NCBI GenBank assembly: GCA_024235855.1
Contig: JACKLN010000008.1
Span: 124,001 to 188,000 of the forward strand
Direction: 5' to 3'
DNA length: 64,000 bases
Origin: Burkholderiaceae bacterium
Lineage (GTDB): Bacteria > Pseudomonadota > Gammaproteobacteria > Burkholderiales > Burkholderiaceae_C
The notes beneath the pieces are model-generated. The model saw nothing but the letters and a program-made list of their open reading frames with translations. It was not told the origin of the DNA and searched no databases. The position numbers and the translations under genes were made by a program. Positions 1-8,492 of this stretch are shown piece after piece (positions within the stretch are counted from its first letter, which is position 1; each line of letters begins with the position of its first letter).

Positions 1-188
1 CCGCGGTGCGTGACCTGCTGGTGGCCGCCGGCGTGGACCCGGCGCGCATCCGCACCACGCACCAGCCCACCGGCGACCACGTCGCCGACAACACCACGGC
101 CAGCGGCCGGCACCTGAACCGCCGCGTCGAGGTGGAGCTGTACCGCCAGCGCCCCGTGGCCGTGGGCGCCACGCCGCCGCAACCCTGA
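1..188 (+). CDS. OmpA-family C-terminal domain protein (5' end missing)
   Basis: The reading frame is open at the left edge (frame from base 3) and ends at 186-188. The visible 61 residues read like the last part of a peptidoglycan-binding OmpA domain: a VDPARIRTTHQPTGD stretch, then a SGRHLNRRVEVEL segment. The final NRRVE motif is the usual end of such domains and contributes to contact with diaminopimelate in peptidoglycan. The protein would sit in the cell envelope. On plasmids, such proteins are found fused to transfer or motility-like modules, but the N-terminus is outside the window, so the full architecture is unknown. The next gene starts 14 bases downstream, so they may share a transcript. 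Confidence 0.7.
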   Translation, partial: AVRDLLVAAGVDPARIRTTHQPTGDHVADNTTASGRHLNRRVEVELYRQRPVAVGATPPQP

Positions 189-202
189 ACCGGGAGCCGA
201 CC

Positions 203-1327
203 ATGGACGACACCGCAGGACGCGACCGGCCCGCCACGGCACGCAAAGCCAGCACAGCCCAGCGCCACAGCCACCGCGGCGGCACGCTGGAGCCCACCGG
301 CGTCGAAAGGTCTCAGGCGCCCGAGCCCCGGCTCGGAGAGCGCTACGAGCTGAACGACCCGTTCCAGGAGGTCACGCACCGCGGCAGTGACCTGCCGGCC
401 ATGCTGGCCACCGCCGAGCGACTGGGCAGCCAGCGCATCGCGGCCGTCGATGCCGAGGGGCGGCGCAGTCCGATCGAGCAGGTGGAGGGACGCTGGCAGC
501 GCGGACCGGCACCGGAGAAGACGCCTGCCGAGCCCGCACACCTGCGCAACCAGGACCTGCAGCCCGCACCGCCCGCGGCACGAGCAACGACGGCAGCCCT
601 GGCATCCCCGCCCGCGCCCACCTTCGACCCCCAGGCCGAGCGCGCGGCATTGCGCCAGGCGCTGGAGACGGCGCTGAAGAACCAGTACGTGATCAAGCGC
701 GCCTCGGTGAAGGTGGGCGACGTGACCATCGGGCGCACCGAGTACCGCTACCGCGGCGGTCCGGAGCGGGTGGCCTTCACGGAATCGGCGTTTCGGCTGG
801 CCACCGACACCAACAGCCCGCACGTCGCGCGTTCGATGGTGGACGTGGCCCAGGCGCGCAACTGGACCGCGGTGCGGGTCTCCGGGCACGAGGAGTTCCG
901 CCGCATGGTCTGGCTGGAGGCCTCGCTGCGCGGCGTACGCACCGTGGGCTACGAGCCCATGCCCAGCGACCTGGACTGGCTGCGCAGCGAACGCGAGGCA
1001 CGCCAGATCAACCGCATCGAGCCGGCACGCGGGTCCGGTGTCGGCACCGAGGCCCAGGCCGACAAGCCCTCGGCCCGCGGCGGCGGCGGGCGCAAGGCGG
1101 TGCTGGCGGCCATCGAGGCGCTGCTGGTCGACCGCAAGCTGCCGGCCAAGCAGCGCGAGGCGGTGATGGCGGCTGCGGCGGAGCAGCTGGCGCGGCGCAC
1201 GCGGGAAGGTAAAGCACCCAGCGTTCGGATCTACGACCGCAGCGCGCCGTCGCAGCGGCCGAGCCTGCAGCCCACGCCGGAGCTGCAGCGAGGGCGCGAG
1301 CGGGCGATGCCGGCGCCAGTGCGCTGA
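203..1327 (+). CDS. LPD7-domain protein of plasmid/ICE type
   Basis: This is a 374-residue protein with an ATG start preceded by a GGGAG ribosome site. The N-terminal 130 residues are Arg/Ala/Pro-rich and probably disordered. Residues of about 145 to 280 match the LPD7 (large polyvalent-protein-associated) pattern, with a YVIKRASVKVGDVTIGRTEY start, an SPHVARSMVDVAQARNW helix and an RVSGHEEFRRMVWLEASLRG core. The tail is basic and helical. LPD7 domains are known mostly from large plasmid and phage proteins, often fused to TraI-type relaxases; their biochemical role is not settled. Here the domain stands alone, about 12 kb from the relaxase gene and on the opposite strand. It lies 11 bases before the DUF1173 gene and is probably co-transcribed with it. 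Confidence 0.75.
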   Translation: MDDTAGRDRPATARKASTAQRHSHRGGTLEPTGVERSQAPEPRLGERYELNDPFQEVTHRGSDLPAMLATAERLGSQRIAAVDAEGRRSPIEQVEGRWQRGPAPEKTPAEPAHLRNQDLQPAPPAARATTAALASPPAPTFDPQAERAALRQALETALKNQYVIKRASVKVGDVTIGRTEYRYRGGPERVAFTESAFRLATDTNSPHVARSMVDVAQARNWTAVRVSGHEEFRRMVWLEASLRGVRTVGYEPMPSDLDWLRSEREARQINRIEPARGSGVGTEAQADKPSARGGGGRKAVLAAIEALLVDRKLPAKQREAVMAAAAEQLARRTREGKAPSVRIYDRSAPSQRPSLQPTPELQRGRERAMPAPVR

Positions 1328-1338
1328 CGGGGCCAACC

Positions 1339-2580
1339 ATGCAGACCTGGGCCCATGGCGTGACGGCGGCCGATGCGGTCTACGAGATCGAGGGGCGGCG
1401 CTGGCGACCGGATGAGGGAGGGTTTGCGGAAGCGGTGGAGTCGGCGCACGAGCGCCGCCTGCGGCCGCGCTGCCTGTGCCAGGCGCAGGGGCTGGAGATG
1501 TACGTGGCGCGGCTGGCCGGGCCGCACGGGGGCTACATCGTCAAGCGCATGCCGGACACGGGCAGTCATCACGCGCCTGACTGCCCGTCCTACGAACCGC
1601 CGGCGGAGTTCTCCGGCCTGGGGGAGGCGTTGGGCGGCGCGATCACCGAAGACCCGGCCACCGGCGATACCACGCTGAAGCTGGACTTCCCGCTGTCCAA
1701 GATGCCCGGCCGATCGCTCATGCCGCCGGCCGGCAGCGAGAGCGACAGTGTCTCTTCCTCGGGCACCAGGCTCTCCATGCGGGCCCTGCTGCACTACCTC
1801 TGGGACCAGGCCGAGCTGACGCGCTGGCATCCCGGCTTCGCCGGCAAGCGCACCTGGGCCACGGTGCGAAGGCATTTGCTTGAGGCGGCGGAGCACATGC
1901 TCGCGCGCGGCGAAGCGCTGCGCGCCCGGCTCTATGTGCCGGAGCCGTTCTCCATCGCCGAGCGAGAGGCGATCAACGCGCGGCGCCTGGCGCAGTGGCA
2001 GCACGCGGCCGGCGGACCCGGGAAGGCGCAACACCTGATGCTGCTGATCGGCGAGGTCAAGGAGATCGTGCCCGCGCGCTACGGCTTCAAGGCGCGGGTC
2101 AAACACATGCCCGACCAGGCCTTCGCCATCAACGAGCAGCTGTACCGGCGCCTCGGGCGGCGCTTCGAGCCGGAGCTGGCGCTGTGGGGTGCCAGCGACG
2201 ACATCCACATGGTGATGATTGCGACCTTCGGCGTGGGCCGTGCCAGCGTTCCGGCGATCCAGGAGCTGTGCCTGATGCCCGTAACGCGCCAATGGCTCCC
2301 GGTGGCCGACGGGTTCGAGAAACAGCTTCTCGATCGGCTCGTCGGGGAGAGCCGTTCCTTTGTGAAGTGCCTGCACTACAACCTCGGCCGGGGCGACTGG
2401 ATCGCGAGCGCCGTACTCACCGACTGCGAAGGGTCGGCGCCGATGCTGTTCATCGGGCCAGCAGGCGTCGACGAGGTCGCGACGGATCCTGGAGCAGGCG
2501 CCCCCTACGACGGTCAGGTTTGGGCATGGTGTCGATCAGCCGAGCCGATGCCTCCTCTCCCTGCACCGCGCACCCGATGA
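1339..2580 (+). CDS. DUF1173 family protein
   Basis: This 413-residue protein resembles the DUF1173 family, which is common on conjugative plasmids and ICEs and has no assigned function. Supporting features are the N-terminal RPRCLCQAQGLEMYVARL segment with a paired-cysteine look, the following HHAPDCPSYEPP stretch (C-x-C near residue 48, then H-H...C around residue 76, a possible metal site), and a central MRALLHYLWDQAELTRWHPGF block. Length is normal for the family, so the gene looks intact. It starts 11 bases after the LPD7 gene stop. It is the last backbone gene before the defence block, which seems to have been inserted after it. Confidence 0.75.
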   Translation: MQTWAHGVTAADAVYEIEGRRWRPDEGGFAEAVESAHERRLRPRCLCQAQGLEMYVARLAGPHGGYIVKRMPDTGSHHAPDCPSYEPPAEFSGLGEALGGAITEDPATGDTTLKLDFPLSKMPGRSLMPPAGSESDSVSSSGTRLSMRALLHYLWDQAELTRWHPGFAGKRTWATVRRHLLEAAEHMLARGEALRARLYVPEPFSIAEREAINARRLAQWQHAAGGPGKAQHLMLLIGEVKEIVPARYGFKARVKHMPDQAFAINEQLYRRLGRRFEPELALWGASDDIHMVMIATFGVGRASVPAIQELCLMPVTRQWLPVADGFEKQLLDRLVGESRSFVKCLHYNLGRGDWIASAVLTDCEGSAPMLFIGPAGVDEVATDPGAGAPYDGQVWAWCRSAEPMPPLPAPRTR

Positions 2581-3297
2581 CGTACGGCCGCCCTGGCTTG
2601 TAGCGGATGCGCTGCCGGCCGAGGGCTCGACAGTAGCCATCGCGGCGCGACGGTAGCAACCCATCAAAACGATGGCCACCCTGCAGACCGCTAGGTTCGA
2701 CCGGGTCCTCCGGAGGTTTGGTGCACTCCTAGCTTGGGTGCCGCGGCGTGCAAGGCCCATGTCCGGATTGAGATGAAGCGCTGGCTAGGCAGCATCCATA
2801 TCCTGAGAGCGAGGGGATCGACGCGCAGCCGCCCCACTGGGGTCGATGGGGTAGTGTGGACCGGAGGGGCACCTCATCTATCCCGCATTGAACGAAGAGC
2901 TCGAAGCGGCGCGACCAGTAGGGCGCCGGGCGGGTAGCCTTGGCGGAACAAGACTCGACCGCAGGCGACTTCGTCATCACCGCGGCTATCCCGTGTCGTC
3001 TCGGCCCGTCCGACGGAATCGACGCAGGGGTTGCACCCAGGTGCTCCGTGATCTAAAGCGCCAATTCGCGTCGCGCCTGCAGCCCGTCCAGTTTGGATCA
3101 TTGGAGTTCGCCTTCCGCTCGTCGCTGCACGAGTCACAACTCAAACTTCGTTACGATTGACTTGCCTGCTCGATAGCGGACTTGAGCATCCGTGGGCTGC
3201 AGTGTTCGCGAGCGAAGATCATTGGAGGTCCTTCCGGACTACGAGGAACACTCCCATTCGGGAACTAGAACGACGCGCGATATGGGAGGGAGGCCGT
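2581..3297. other. 717-base gap before the defence operon, no gene recognised
   Basis: No open frame here has convincing protein character. Short frames exist (for example 2,888-3,160 plus) but they are Arg-rich and lack family resemblance. Base composition falls towards the right end, and TTGACT at 3,157-3,162 could be a -35 element, but no good -10 lies 16 to 18 bases downstream. The gap probably holds the promoter of the four-gene defence operon and the left insertion junction of that block. Confidence 0.5.
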
Positions 3298-4812
3298 ATG
3301 CACAGCAGTAGCCGCCGCCCCGGAGACCAAGCGGCGACTCAGACCGTTGACGAGGAGGAGTTGCCTCCAAAGGCCTCGGCGATGATCGAGGCCATGCGGG
3401 ACATCGGGTATTCGCTCGAGTCCGCTGTCGCGGACATCATCGATAACAGCATCACTGCGCGCGCTTCGAACGTAGACGTCCGATTTGGCTGGCGCAACGA
3501 CCACCCATGGATAGCTATCGTCGACGATGGGTTTGGAATGTCGCCGGAGGTTCTGCGGGAAGCCATGCGACCCGGCACGCGGAATCCGCTCGAGACGCGC
3601 AGCAAGGACGATCTGGGCCGCTTCGGTTTGGGCCTGAAGACCGCCTCATTCTCCCAGTGCCGCAGGCTGACGGTGGTGACCCGGCAAGGCGGGTTCGAGT
3701 CCGTCGCACGCTGGGACCTTGACCATGTTGCCTTGACGGACCGGTGGACCCTGCTTCGGCCGTCGGGGACCGAGGTTCAGGTACTGCCGTGCATCGACAT
3801 GCTCGGGCCTTCAGGGACACTCGTGCTGTGGGAGTCCATAGACAGGATCGAGTTCGATGGGCGCGACGAGCGAGGACATCAGCAGCTCAATGAGCAGATG
3901 GCCGTGGTCACGGAACACATCGCTCGGGTGTTCCACCGTTTCATCGAAGGCGAACGCGCGGTCCCTAGAGTCATGATCCGGGTCAACCTCGCGGAGGTCG
4001 TTCCCTTCGATCCCTTCAATGCGAGGAACCCGGCAACTCAGGTGCTTCAAGAGGAGCGCGTCGCCACCAAGACCGGTGATGTGCTGATGCAGGCGTACGT
4101 CCTCCCGCACCATTCCAAGGTATCGCCGACTGAGTACCAGCGCGTTGCCGGGACCGAGGGATACCTCCGGAACCAGGGGTTCTACGTCTACCGCAACCGG
4201 CGCCTCATCATCTGGGGGACCTGGTTCCGGCTGGCACCCCAGGAGGAGCTGACCAAGCTCGCCCGCGTGCGCATTGACATCCCGAACACCCAGGACCATC
4301 TCTGGGCGATCGATGTCAGAAAGTCGCGGGCCAGGCCCCCTGCCGCCGTCCGCGCCCGAATGAGACAGATCGTCGAGCGGATTCGTTCTTCTGCCAAGCG
4401 GCCATACACGCACCGAGGAGTTCCGATCCAGGCGGGCGCCGCAGATGCTGTATGGCAGCGACGGGTCTTCAATGAGCAGGTCAAGTACGAACTCAATCCG
4501 GAGCATCCAATCGTGGCGAACCTCAGGGCCGACCTCGATGCGACGGGCAGGACGCGGCTTGATGCCATCCTCCGCATGGCGGGTGATGCCTTCCCGGCAG
4601 CCGTGTTCTTCAGCGACTATGCGACCAACCCGCGGGCAGTCGAGCCGGCTACATGCGATTTGCCTGCCCTCGTGGCCCTCGCGCAGATCATCGCAACCTC
4701 GAATCCGGGGATCGACCAGACGGGACTGACGGAGCTGCTGAGGACCATCGAACCGTTCGCCTCGTGGCCACGGGATGTCGAGAGAGTAGCGCGAGAGGCG
4801 CTGCGCGAGTGA
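3298..4812 (+). CDS. GHKL (MORC/MutL-like) ATPase, first gene of defence operon
   Basis: This ATPase of 504 residues is predicted to use ATP binding to remodel DNA or a nuclease complex. The Bergerat fold is clear: N-box VADIIDNSITA with Asn about 50, G1 motif VDDGFGM at about 76-81, and G2 motif GRFGLGLKTASF from about 107. I chose ATG 3,298 because GGGAGGGAGG lies just upstream; a longer frame from TTG 3,157 has no ribosome site and a non-conserved leader. The C-terminal 300 residues probably hold an S5-like transducer part. It is followed after 22 bases by the Z1 helicase gene. Prokaryotic MORC and paraMORC ATPases in such operons were proposed (Iyer, Abhiman and Aravind, 2008) to act in restriction-modification. 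MutL-like repair is less likely given the neighbours. Confidence 0.85.
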   Translation: MHSSSRRPGDQAATQTVDEEELPPKASAMIEAMRDIGYSLESAVADIIDNSITARASNVDVRFGWRNDHPWIAIVDDGFGMSPEVLREAMRPGTRNPLETRSKDDLGRFGLGLKTASFSQCRRLTVVTRQGGFESVARWDLDHVALTDRWTLLRPSGTEVQVLPCIDMLGPSGTLVLWESIDRIEFDGRDERGHQQLNEQMAVVTEHIARVFHRFIEGERAVPRVMIRVNLAEVVPFDPFNARNPATQVLQEERVATKTGDVLMQAYVLPHHSKVSPTEYQRVAGTEGYLRNQGFYVYRNRRLIIWGTWFRLAPQEELTKLARVRIDIPNTQDHLWAIDVRKSRARPPAAVRARMRQIVERIRSSAKRPYTHRGVPIQAGAADAVWQRRVFNEQVKYELNPEHPIVANLRADLDATGRTRLDAILRMAGDAFPAAVFFSDYATNPRAVEPATCDLPALVALAQIIATSNPGIDQTGLTELLRTIEPFASWPRDVERVAREALRE

Positions 4813-4834
4813 GAACTGCAAGGGGAGCACGACG

Positions 4835-7543
4835 TTGACCTTAAACGACCTGGAGAACAATGCCATCGGTGTAATGGCCACAATGCCGGAGCGCACTCCC
4901 GAAGTGGTACGGAGCGTGCTCGCGACGCTGCTGACCCTGAGTCCCGCACTCAAGGAGGTGACGAATGCCGACCAGCTCGAACTCTGCGCAAGGCGCATCG
5001 AGACCAAGCTGTTCGTCAAGGTGAACGACGCCTCGTCGATCGAACTGGACCACGAATTCAAGCAGTGGCTGCCGCAACGGCGGACCGAAGCCGAGGGGCA
5101 CTACTACTACCCCCGCTACCGACGATGGCTGAGTCAGAAGGGCTTCGTCGCAAACGTCCTGGGGGTTCTGGACAAGGACACCGACAAGATCGTGGGGCTG
5201 CTCGGCGATCCACTCTTGGCCAAACCATGGTCGCGGCGTGGGCTGGTGGTCGGCCACGTGCAGTCCGGCAAGACGGCGAACTATTCCGGAGTAATCTGCA
5301 AGGCAGCGGACTACGGATATCGATTCATCGTCGTCCTGGCAGGCATGCAGGAGGATCTGCGGGCCCAGACCCAGGAACGCATCGAAGAGGGTTTTGTCGG
5401 CAGCACGTCCGACAAGGAGGCGAAGGATCCAGTCATCGGCGTCGGGCGGCTCGGCCTAGAACGCCGACCGTTCACCCTGACCAGCCGGGCGGACGACTTC
5501 CGCGTGATGCATGCGCGGCTCACGATGTCGATCCAGTCGCTCAAGGAACCGCTCGTTCTGGTGATGAAGAAGAACTCGAAGGTGCTTGCAAACCTCGTCG
5601 AGTGGCTGAAGACAAAGAACAAGGATCCGTCTGGTCGAATCTCCGGCACCCCGATGCTGCTGATCGATGACGAGGCCGATAACGCCTCGGTCAACACGTC
5701 GGCAAGCGCCGAGAACCCAACCAGCATCAATGCCCGCATACGCGAGCTCCTCGCGCTCTTCGACAAGAACGTCTACCTGGGCTACACGGCGACACCTTTC
5801 GCGAACATCTTCATCGATCCCGAGTCGGTCGATGCGATGGATCGGGAAGACCTCTTTCCGAGGGACTTCATCGTCTCGCTGGACGCTCCCACGAACTACG
5901 TCAGCGCGGCGCGGCTATTCGGCGCCGATGGCGACTTTGCAGGTTCACTGATCAAGGTCTCTGACCACGCGTCCTGTCTGCCCGAGAAACACAAGATCAG
6001 CTGGCGGGTGCCCGGGCTGCCCCCGTCGCTCAGGCAGGCGGTAGCCACCTTCCTTCTTGCGCGGGCGGTTCGATGCAGCAGAGGCAATGGCACCAGCCAC
6101 TCGTCCATGCTGATCAACGTCTCGCGCTTCAACGACGTCCAGACACAGGTAACCGGGCTCATCAAGAGCGAAGTCGTCCGGTTTCTGGAGGCCTGCCAGG
6201 GACACGCTGCACTGCCCGAGGCGGAGGCGCTTCGCGACCCGACGATGTCGGAGCTTCGCCGCGTGTGGGACGAGCAGTTCGCGGGAGCAGTACCGGAGAC
6301 GTGGGGTGAGATTCAGTCTCGCCTCAGGGAGGCCGTCGGGCCCGTCGACGTGCGCAAGATCAACAGCAAGTCGGCAGACACGCTCGACTACAAGCGGAAC
6401 GAGCAGACCGGCCTTCATGTCATCGCCGTTGGCGGCTTCGCGCTGTCCCGCGGGTTCACACTGGAGGGGCTGACCGTCAGCTACTTCCTCCGCAACTCCA
6501 TGATGTACGACACGCTGCTGCAGATGGGGAGGTGGTTCGGCTACAGGGATGGCTACGCGGACCTCTGCAGGGTCTACATGACCGATGACGCGATCGGCTG
6601 GTACTCGCACATCTCCGAAGCCATCGACGAGCTGCGTGACGAGTTCAAGCGGATGGAGCGGGCGCGGAGGACCCCGAGGGAGTTTGGCCTGCGGGTCCGT
6701 TCAGATCCCGAGTCGCTCATCATCACGGCCCGGAACAAGATGAGGACTGGAAAGCCAGTCCGCCACAGCATCTCGCTCGGCGGCACGCTGATCGAGACCA
6801 CGGCCCTGCGCAAGGACGCACTCGATCACAACCGGCGGCTGGCCGAAACCTTCGTAACAGGGCTGGACGGGCTCAACGGCGTGACGGTCCAGCAGACTGA
6901 TGCCGGCTGGCTGTGGTCAGGCGTACCTGCCGCCGCCATCCGTGACTTCGTCGGTCGCTTCCGGAACTATGACGACCTCTGCATCAAGACGCAGAGCGAG
7001 CCGGTGAACTCGTACATCCGAGCGCGCGAGGGGGACGAGATGCCGCTTTGGGACGTCTGCCTCTTCAGCCCTTCCAAGGCTGAGGCCGGAGAGTTCCCGC
7101 TGGGGGCCAGAACCGTCCGCCTGCAGGAGCGGAGCACCAGCTGGGACGCGGCAGACGACGGGATCGAGTACTTCAGGATCAACGGAAAGTCGTCGCGTGT
7201 CGCGTCCCGCGGCCAGGAGCGCGTCGGACTCTCCGCGGACGAGGTGACGAAGGCGCGCGACGACTTCTTCGACATCCCCGGCAATGAGGGCAAGAGCATC
7301 TCCGACAAGGCGTATCGGCTCGCGCGGGCGAGGCCGCTGCTGATGCTTCACCTGCTACTGCTCAAGGAAGGCGATCCCGACGGACGAACTGAACGCGGAG
7401 CCTTGGCCTGGGGCATCAGCTTCAAGGCAACTGGCCGCCCCGAACAGCAGGTCGAGTACGTCGTCAACACCACCTGGTGGAAGAGCAACTTCCAGGGCGA
7501 CCTGGAAGAGGCGGCCGAGGAGTCGGAGCAGGCGGATGCGTGA
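4835..7543 (+). CDS. Z1-domain superfamily II helicase-like ATPase
   Basis: A 902-residue DNA-dependent ATPase or helicase, the likely motor of the restriction complex. The Walker A motif GHVQSGKT lies at residues 140-147, the Walker B/DEAD box IDDEAD at about 277-282, motif III-like GYTATPFA follows, and a motif VI-like QMGRWFGYR lies at about 563-571. The GHVQSGKT and QMGRWFGYR signatures are diagnostic of Z1 proteins. The start is a TTG at 4,835 with AAGGGGAG seven bases before it; the first ATG downstream would cut off conserved-looking sequence. The gene overlaps the next one by 8 bases, so translation is coupled. Z1 proteins are repeatedly found with GHKL ATPases, PD-(D/E)XK nucleases and AIPR proteins. 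Confidence 0.9.
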   Translation: MTLNDLENNAIGVMATMPERTPEVVRSVLATLLTLSPALKEVTNADQLELCARRIETKLFVKVNDASSIELDHEFKQWLPQRRTEAEGHYYYPRYRRWLSQKGFVANVLGVLDKDTDKIVGLLGDPLLAKPWSRRGLVVGHVQSGKTANYSGVICKAADYGYRFIVVLAGMQEDLRAQTQERIEEGFVGSTSDKEAKDPVIGVGRLGLERRPFTLTSRADDFRVMHARLTMSIQSLKEPLVLVMKKNSKVLANLVEWLKTKNKDPSGRISGTPMLLIDDEADNASVNTSASAENPTSINARIRELLALFDKNVYLGYTATPFANIFIDPESVDAMDREDLFPRDFIVSLDAPTNYVSAARLFGADGDFAGSLIKVSDHASCLPEKHKISWRVPGLPPSLRQAVATFLLARAVRCSRGNGTSHSSMLINVSRFNDVQTQVTGLIKSEVVRFLEACQGHAALPEAEALRDPTMSELRRVWDEQFAGAVPETWGEIQSRLREAVGPVDVRKINSKSADTLDYKRNEQTGLHVIAVGGFALSRGFTLEGLTVSYFLRNSMMYDTLLQMGRWFGYRDGYADLCRVYMTDDAIGWYSHISEAIDELRDEFKRMERARRTPREFGLRVRSDPESLIITARNKMRTGKPVRHSISLGGTLIETTALRKDALDHNRRLAETFVTGLDGLNGVTVQQTDAGWLWSGVPAAAIRDFVGRFRNYDDLCIKTQSEPVNSYIRAREGDEMPLWDVCLFSPSKAEAGEFPLGARTVRLQERSTSWDAADDGIEYFRINGKSSRVASRGQERVGLSADEVTKARDDFFDIPGNEGKSISDKAYRLARARPLLMLHLLLLKEGDPDGRTERGALAWGISFKATGRPEQQVEYVVNTTWWKSNFQGDLEEAAEESEQADA

Positions 7544-8492
7544 CAACCCCTGGAAGGGACTGCCTGCAGGCAGCGCGGGCACGCTGTCAGTGCTGCGTAT
7601 ACCCGTGGCCACCGCGCTCGAGGCCTTCTGGGCACGCAAGTCTGACGGCCGGCTGGCGTTGCTGGTGACGCTGCGGCATGTCGAGGACGTCCCACCCGAT
7701 CTGCCGACCCTGCGCGGCGTGGAGATTCTGGTGATCCCGCCGGAGGGCCAGCTTCAGCTCGTGCTCGCATCCACTGGCGACTGGGAGATGTTCCATGCGC
7801 TGAGTCTTGACCTGATTTCCGCGTCCAACGCCGGACGCGACGAGCCAGAGGCACTGCAGTTTCTGTTCGCACGCCTGCGCCGTTGGCAGCGGCTGCTGAG
7901 CAAGGGAGGCGGGAAGGTCCTGGATGAGCGAGAGGTGCGCGGCCTGATCGGAGAGTTGCTGTTTCTCCGTGACCGACTGCTTCCGCTGGCCGGGCCGGCG
8001 GCAGTGGCGTGCTGGCAGGGCCCGATGGGACTTCCGCAGGACTTTGTCTACGAGGGCCGGCTGGTCGAGGTCAAGACGTTTGCTGCGGGCTCCAGCCCTT
8101 CGGTCCGGATCGCATCGGCTGAGCAGCTCACCTCGGTGGATGCTCCGCTCTTTCTCCATCTCGTCTGCCTTGTGCGCCAGGACGGGACGCTGACTCTTCC
8201 GGCCATCGTGGACGAGATCCGCGCGTTGATCGCGGGCAGTCCCGAACATGCAGAGGCATTCGACGACCGGCTGCTGACCATTGGCTACATCGACCTCCCA
8301 GAGTATCGATCGATGGCCTACGCGCCCACCTCCGTGAGCGACTACGAGGTGCGCGACGGTTTCCCGCGGCTGACCGTTCAGGACATCCCCGCCGGCGTGG
8401 ACGACGTCAGCTATTCGATCCTGCTTGGCCATCTAGCGCCTTTCGCGGTGCCCTCGGACGCGGTGACCGGTGCAGCAGGAGGAGCGACATGA
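7536..8492 (+). CDS. PD-(D/E)XK motif nuclease (DUF4420-like)
   Basis: This 318-residue protein is the likely DNA-cutting subunit. The visible core is RGLIGELLFL (Glu140), then a W-x-GP segment, QDF (Asp169) and LVEVKTF (Glu178-x-Lys180), which is the E...D...ExK arrangement of PD-(D/E)XK enzymes of the DUF4420 type. The start codon lies inside the end of the helicase gene (8-base overlap), and its own stop overlaps the next ATG by 4 bases (ATGA), so all three genes are translationally coupled. No membrane segment or signal peptide is seen; it should be cytoplasmic. Catalytic residues appear intact. Confidence 0.85.
   Translation: MRDNPWKGLPAGSAGTLSVLRIPVATALEAFWARKSDGRLALLVTLRHVEDVPPDLPTLRGVEILVIPPEGQLQLVLASTGDWEMFHALSLDLISASNAGRDEPEALQFLFARLRRWQRLLSKGGGKVLDEREVRGLIGELLFLRDRLLPLAGPAAVACWQGPMGLPQDFVYEGRLVEVKTFAAGSSPSVRIASAEQLTSVDAPLFLHLVCLVRQDGTLTLPAIVDEIRALIAGSPEHAEAFDDRLLTIGYIDLPEYRSMAYAPTSVSDYEVRDGFPRLTVQDIPAGVDDVSYSILLGHLAPFAVPSDAVTGAAGGAT

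Noticed and set aside
3157..3190. Sigma-70 promoter from TTGACT at 3,157
   Set aside because: No acceptable -10 hexamer 16-18 bases downstream; kept only as a remark in the gap entry.
3157..3297. Earlier start (TTG 3,157) for the GHKL ATPase
   Set aside because: No ribosome site, and the extra 47 residues look unconserved; ATG 3,298 has GGGAGGGAGG directly before it.
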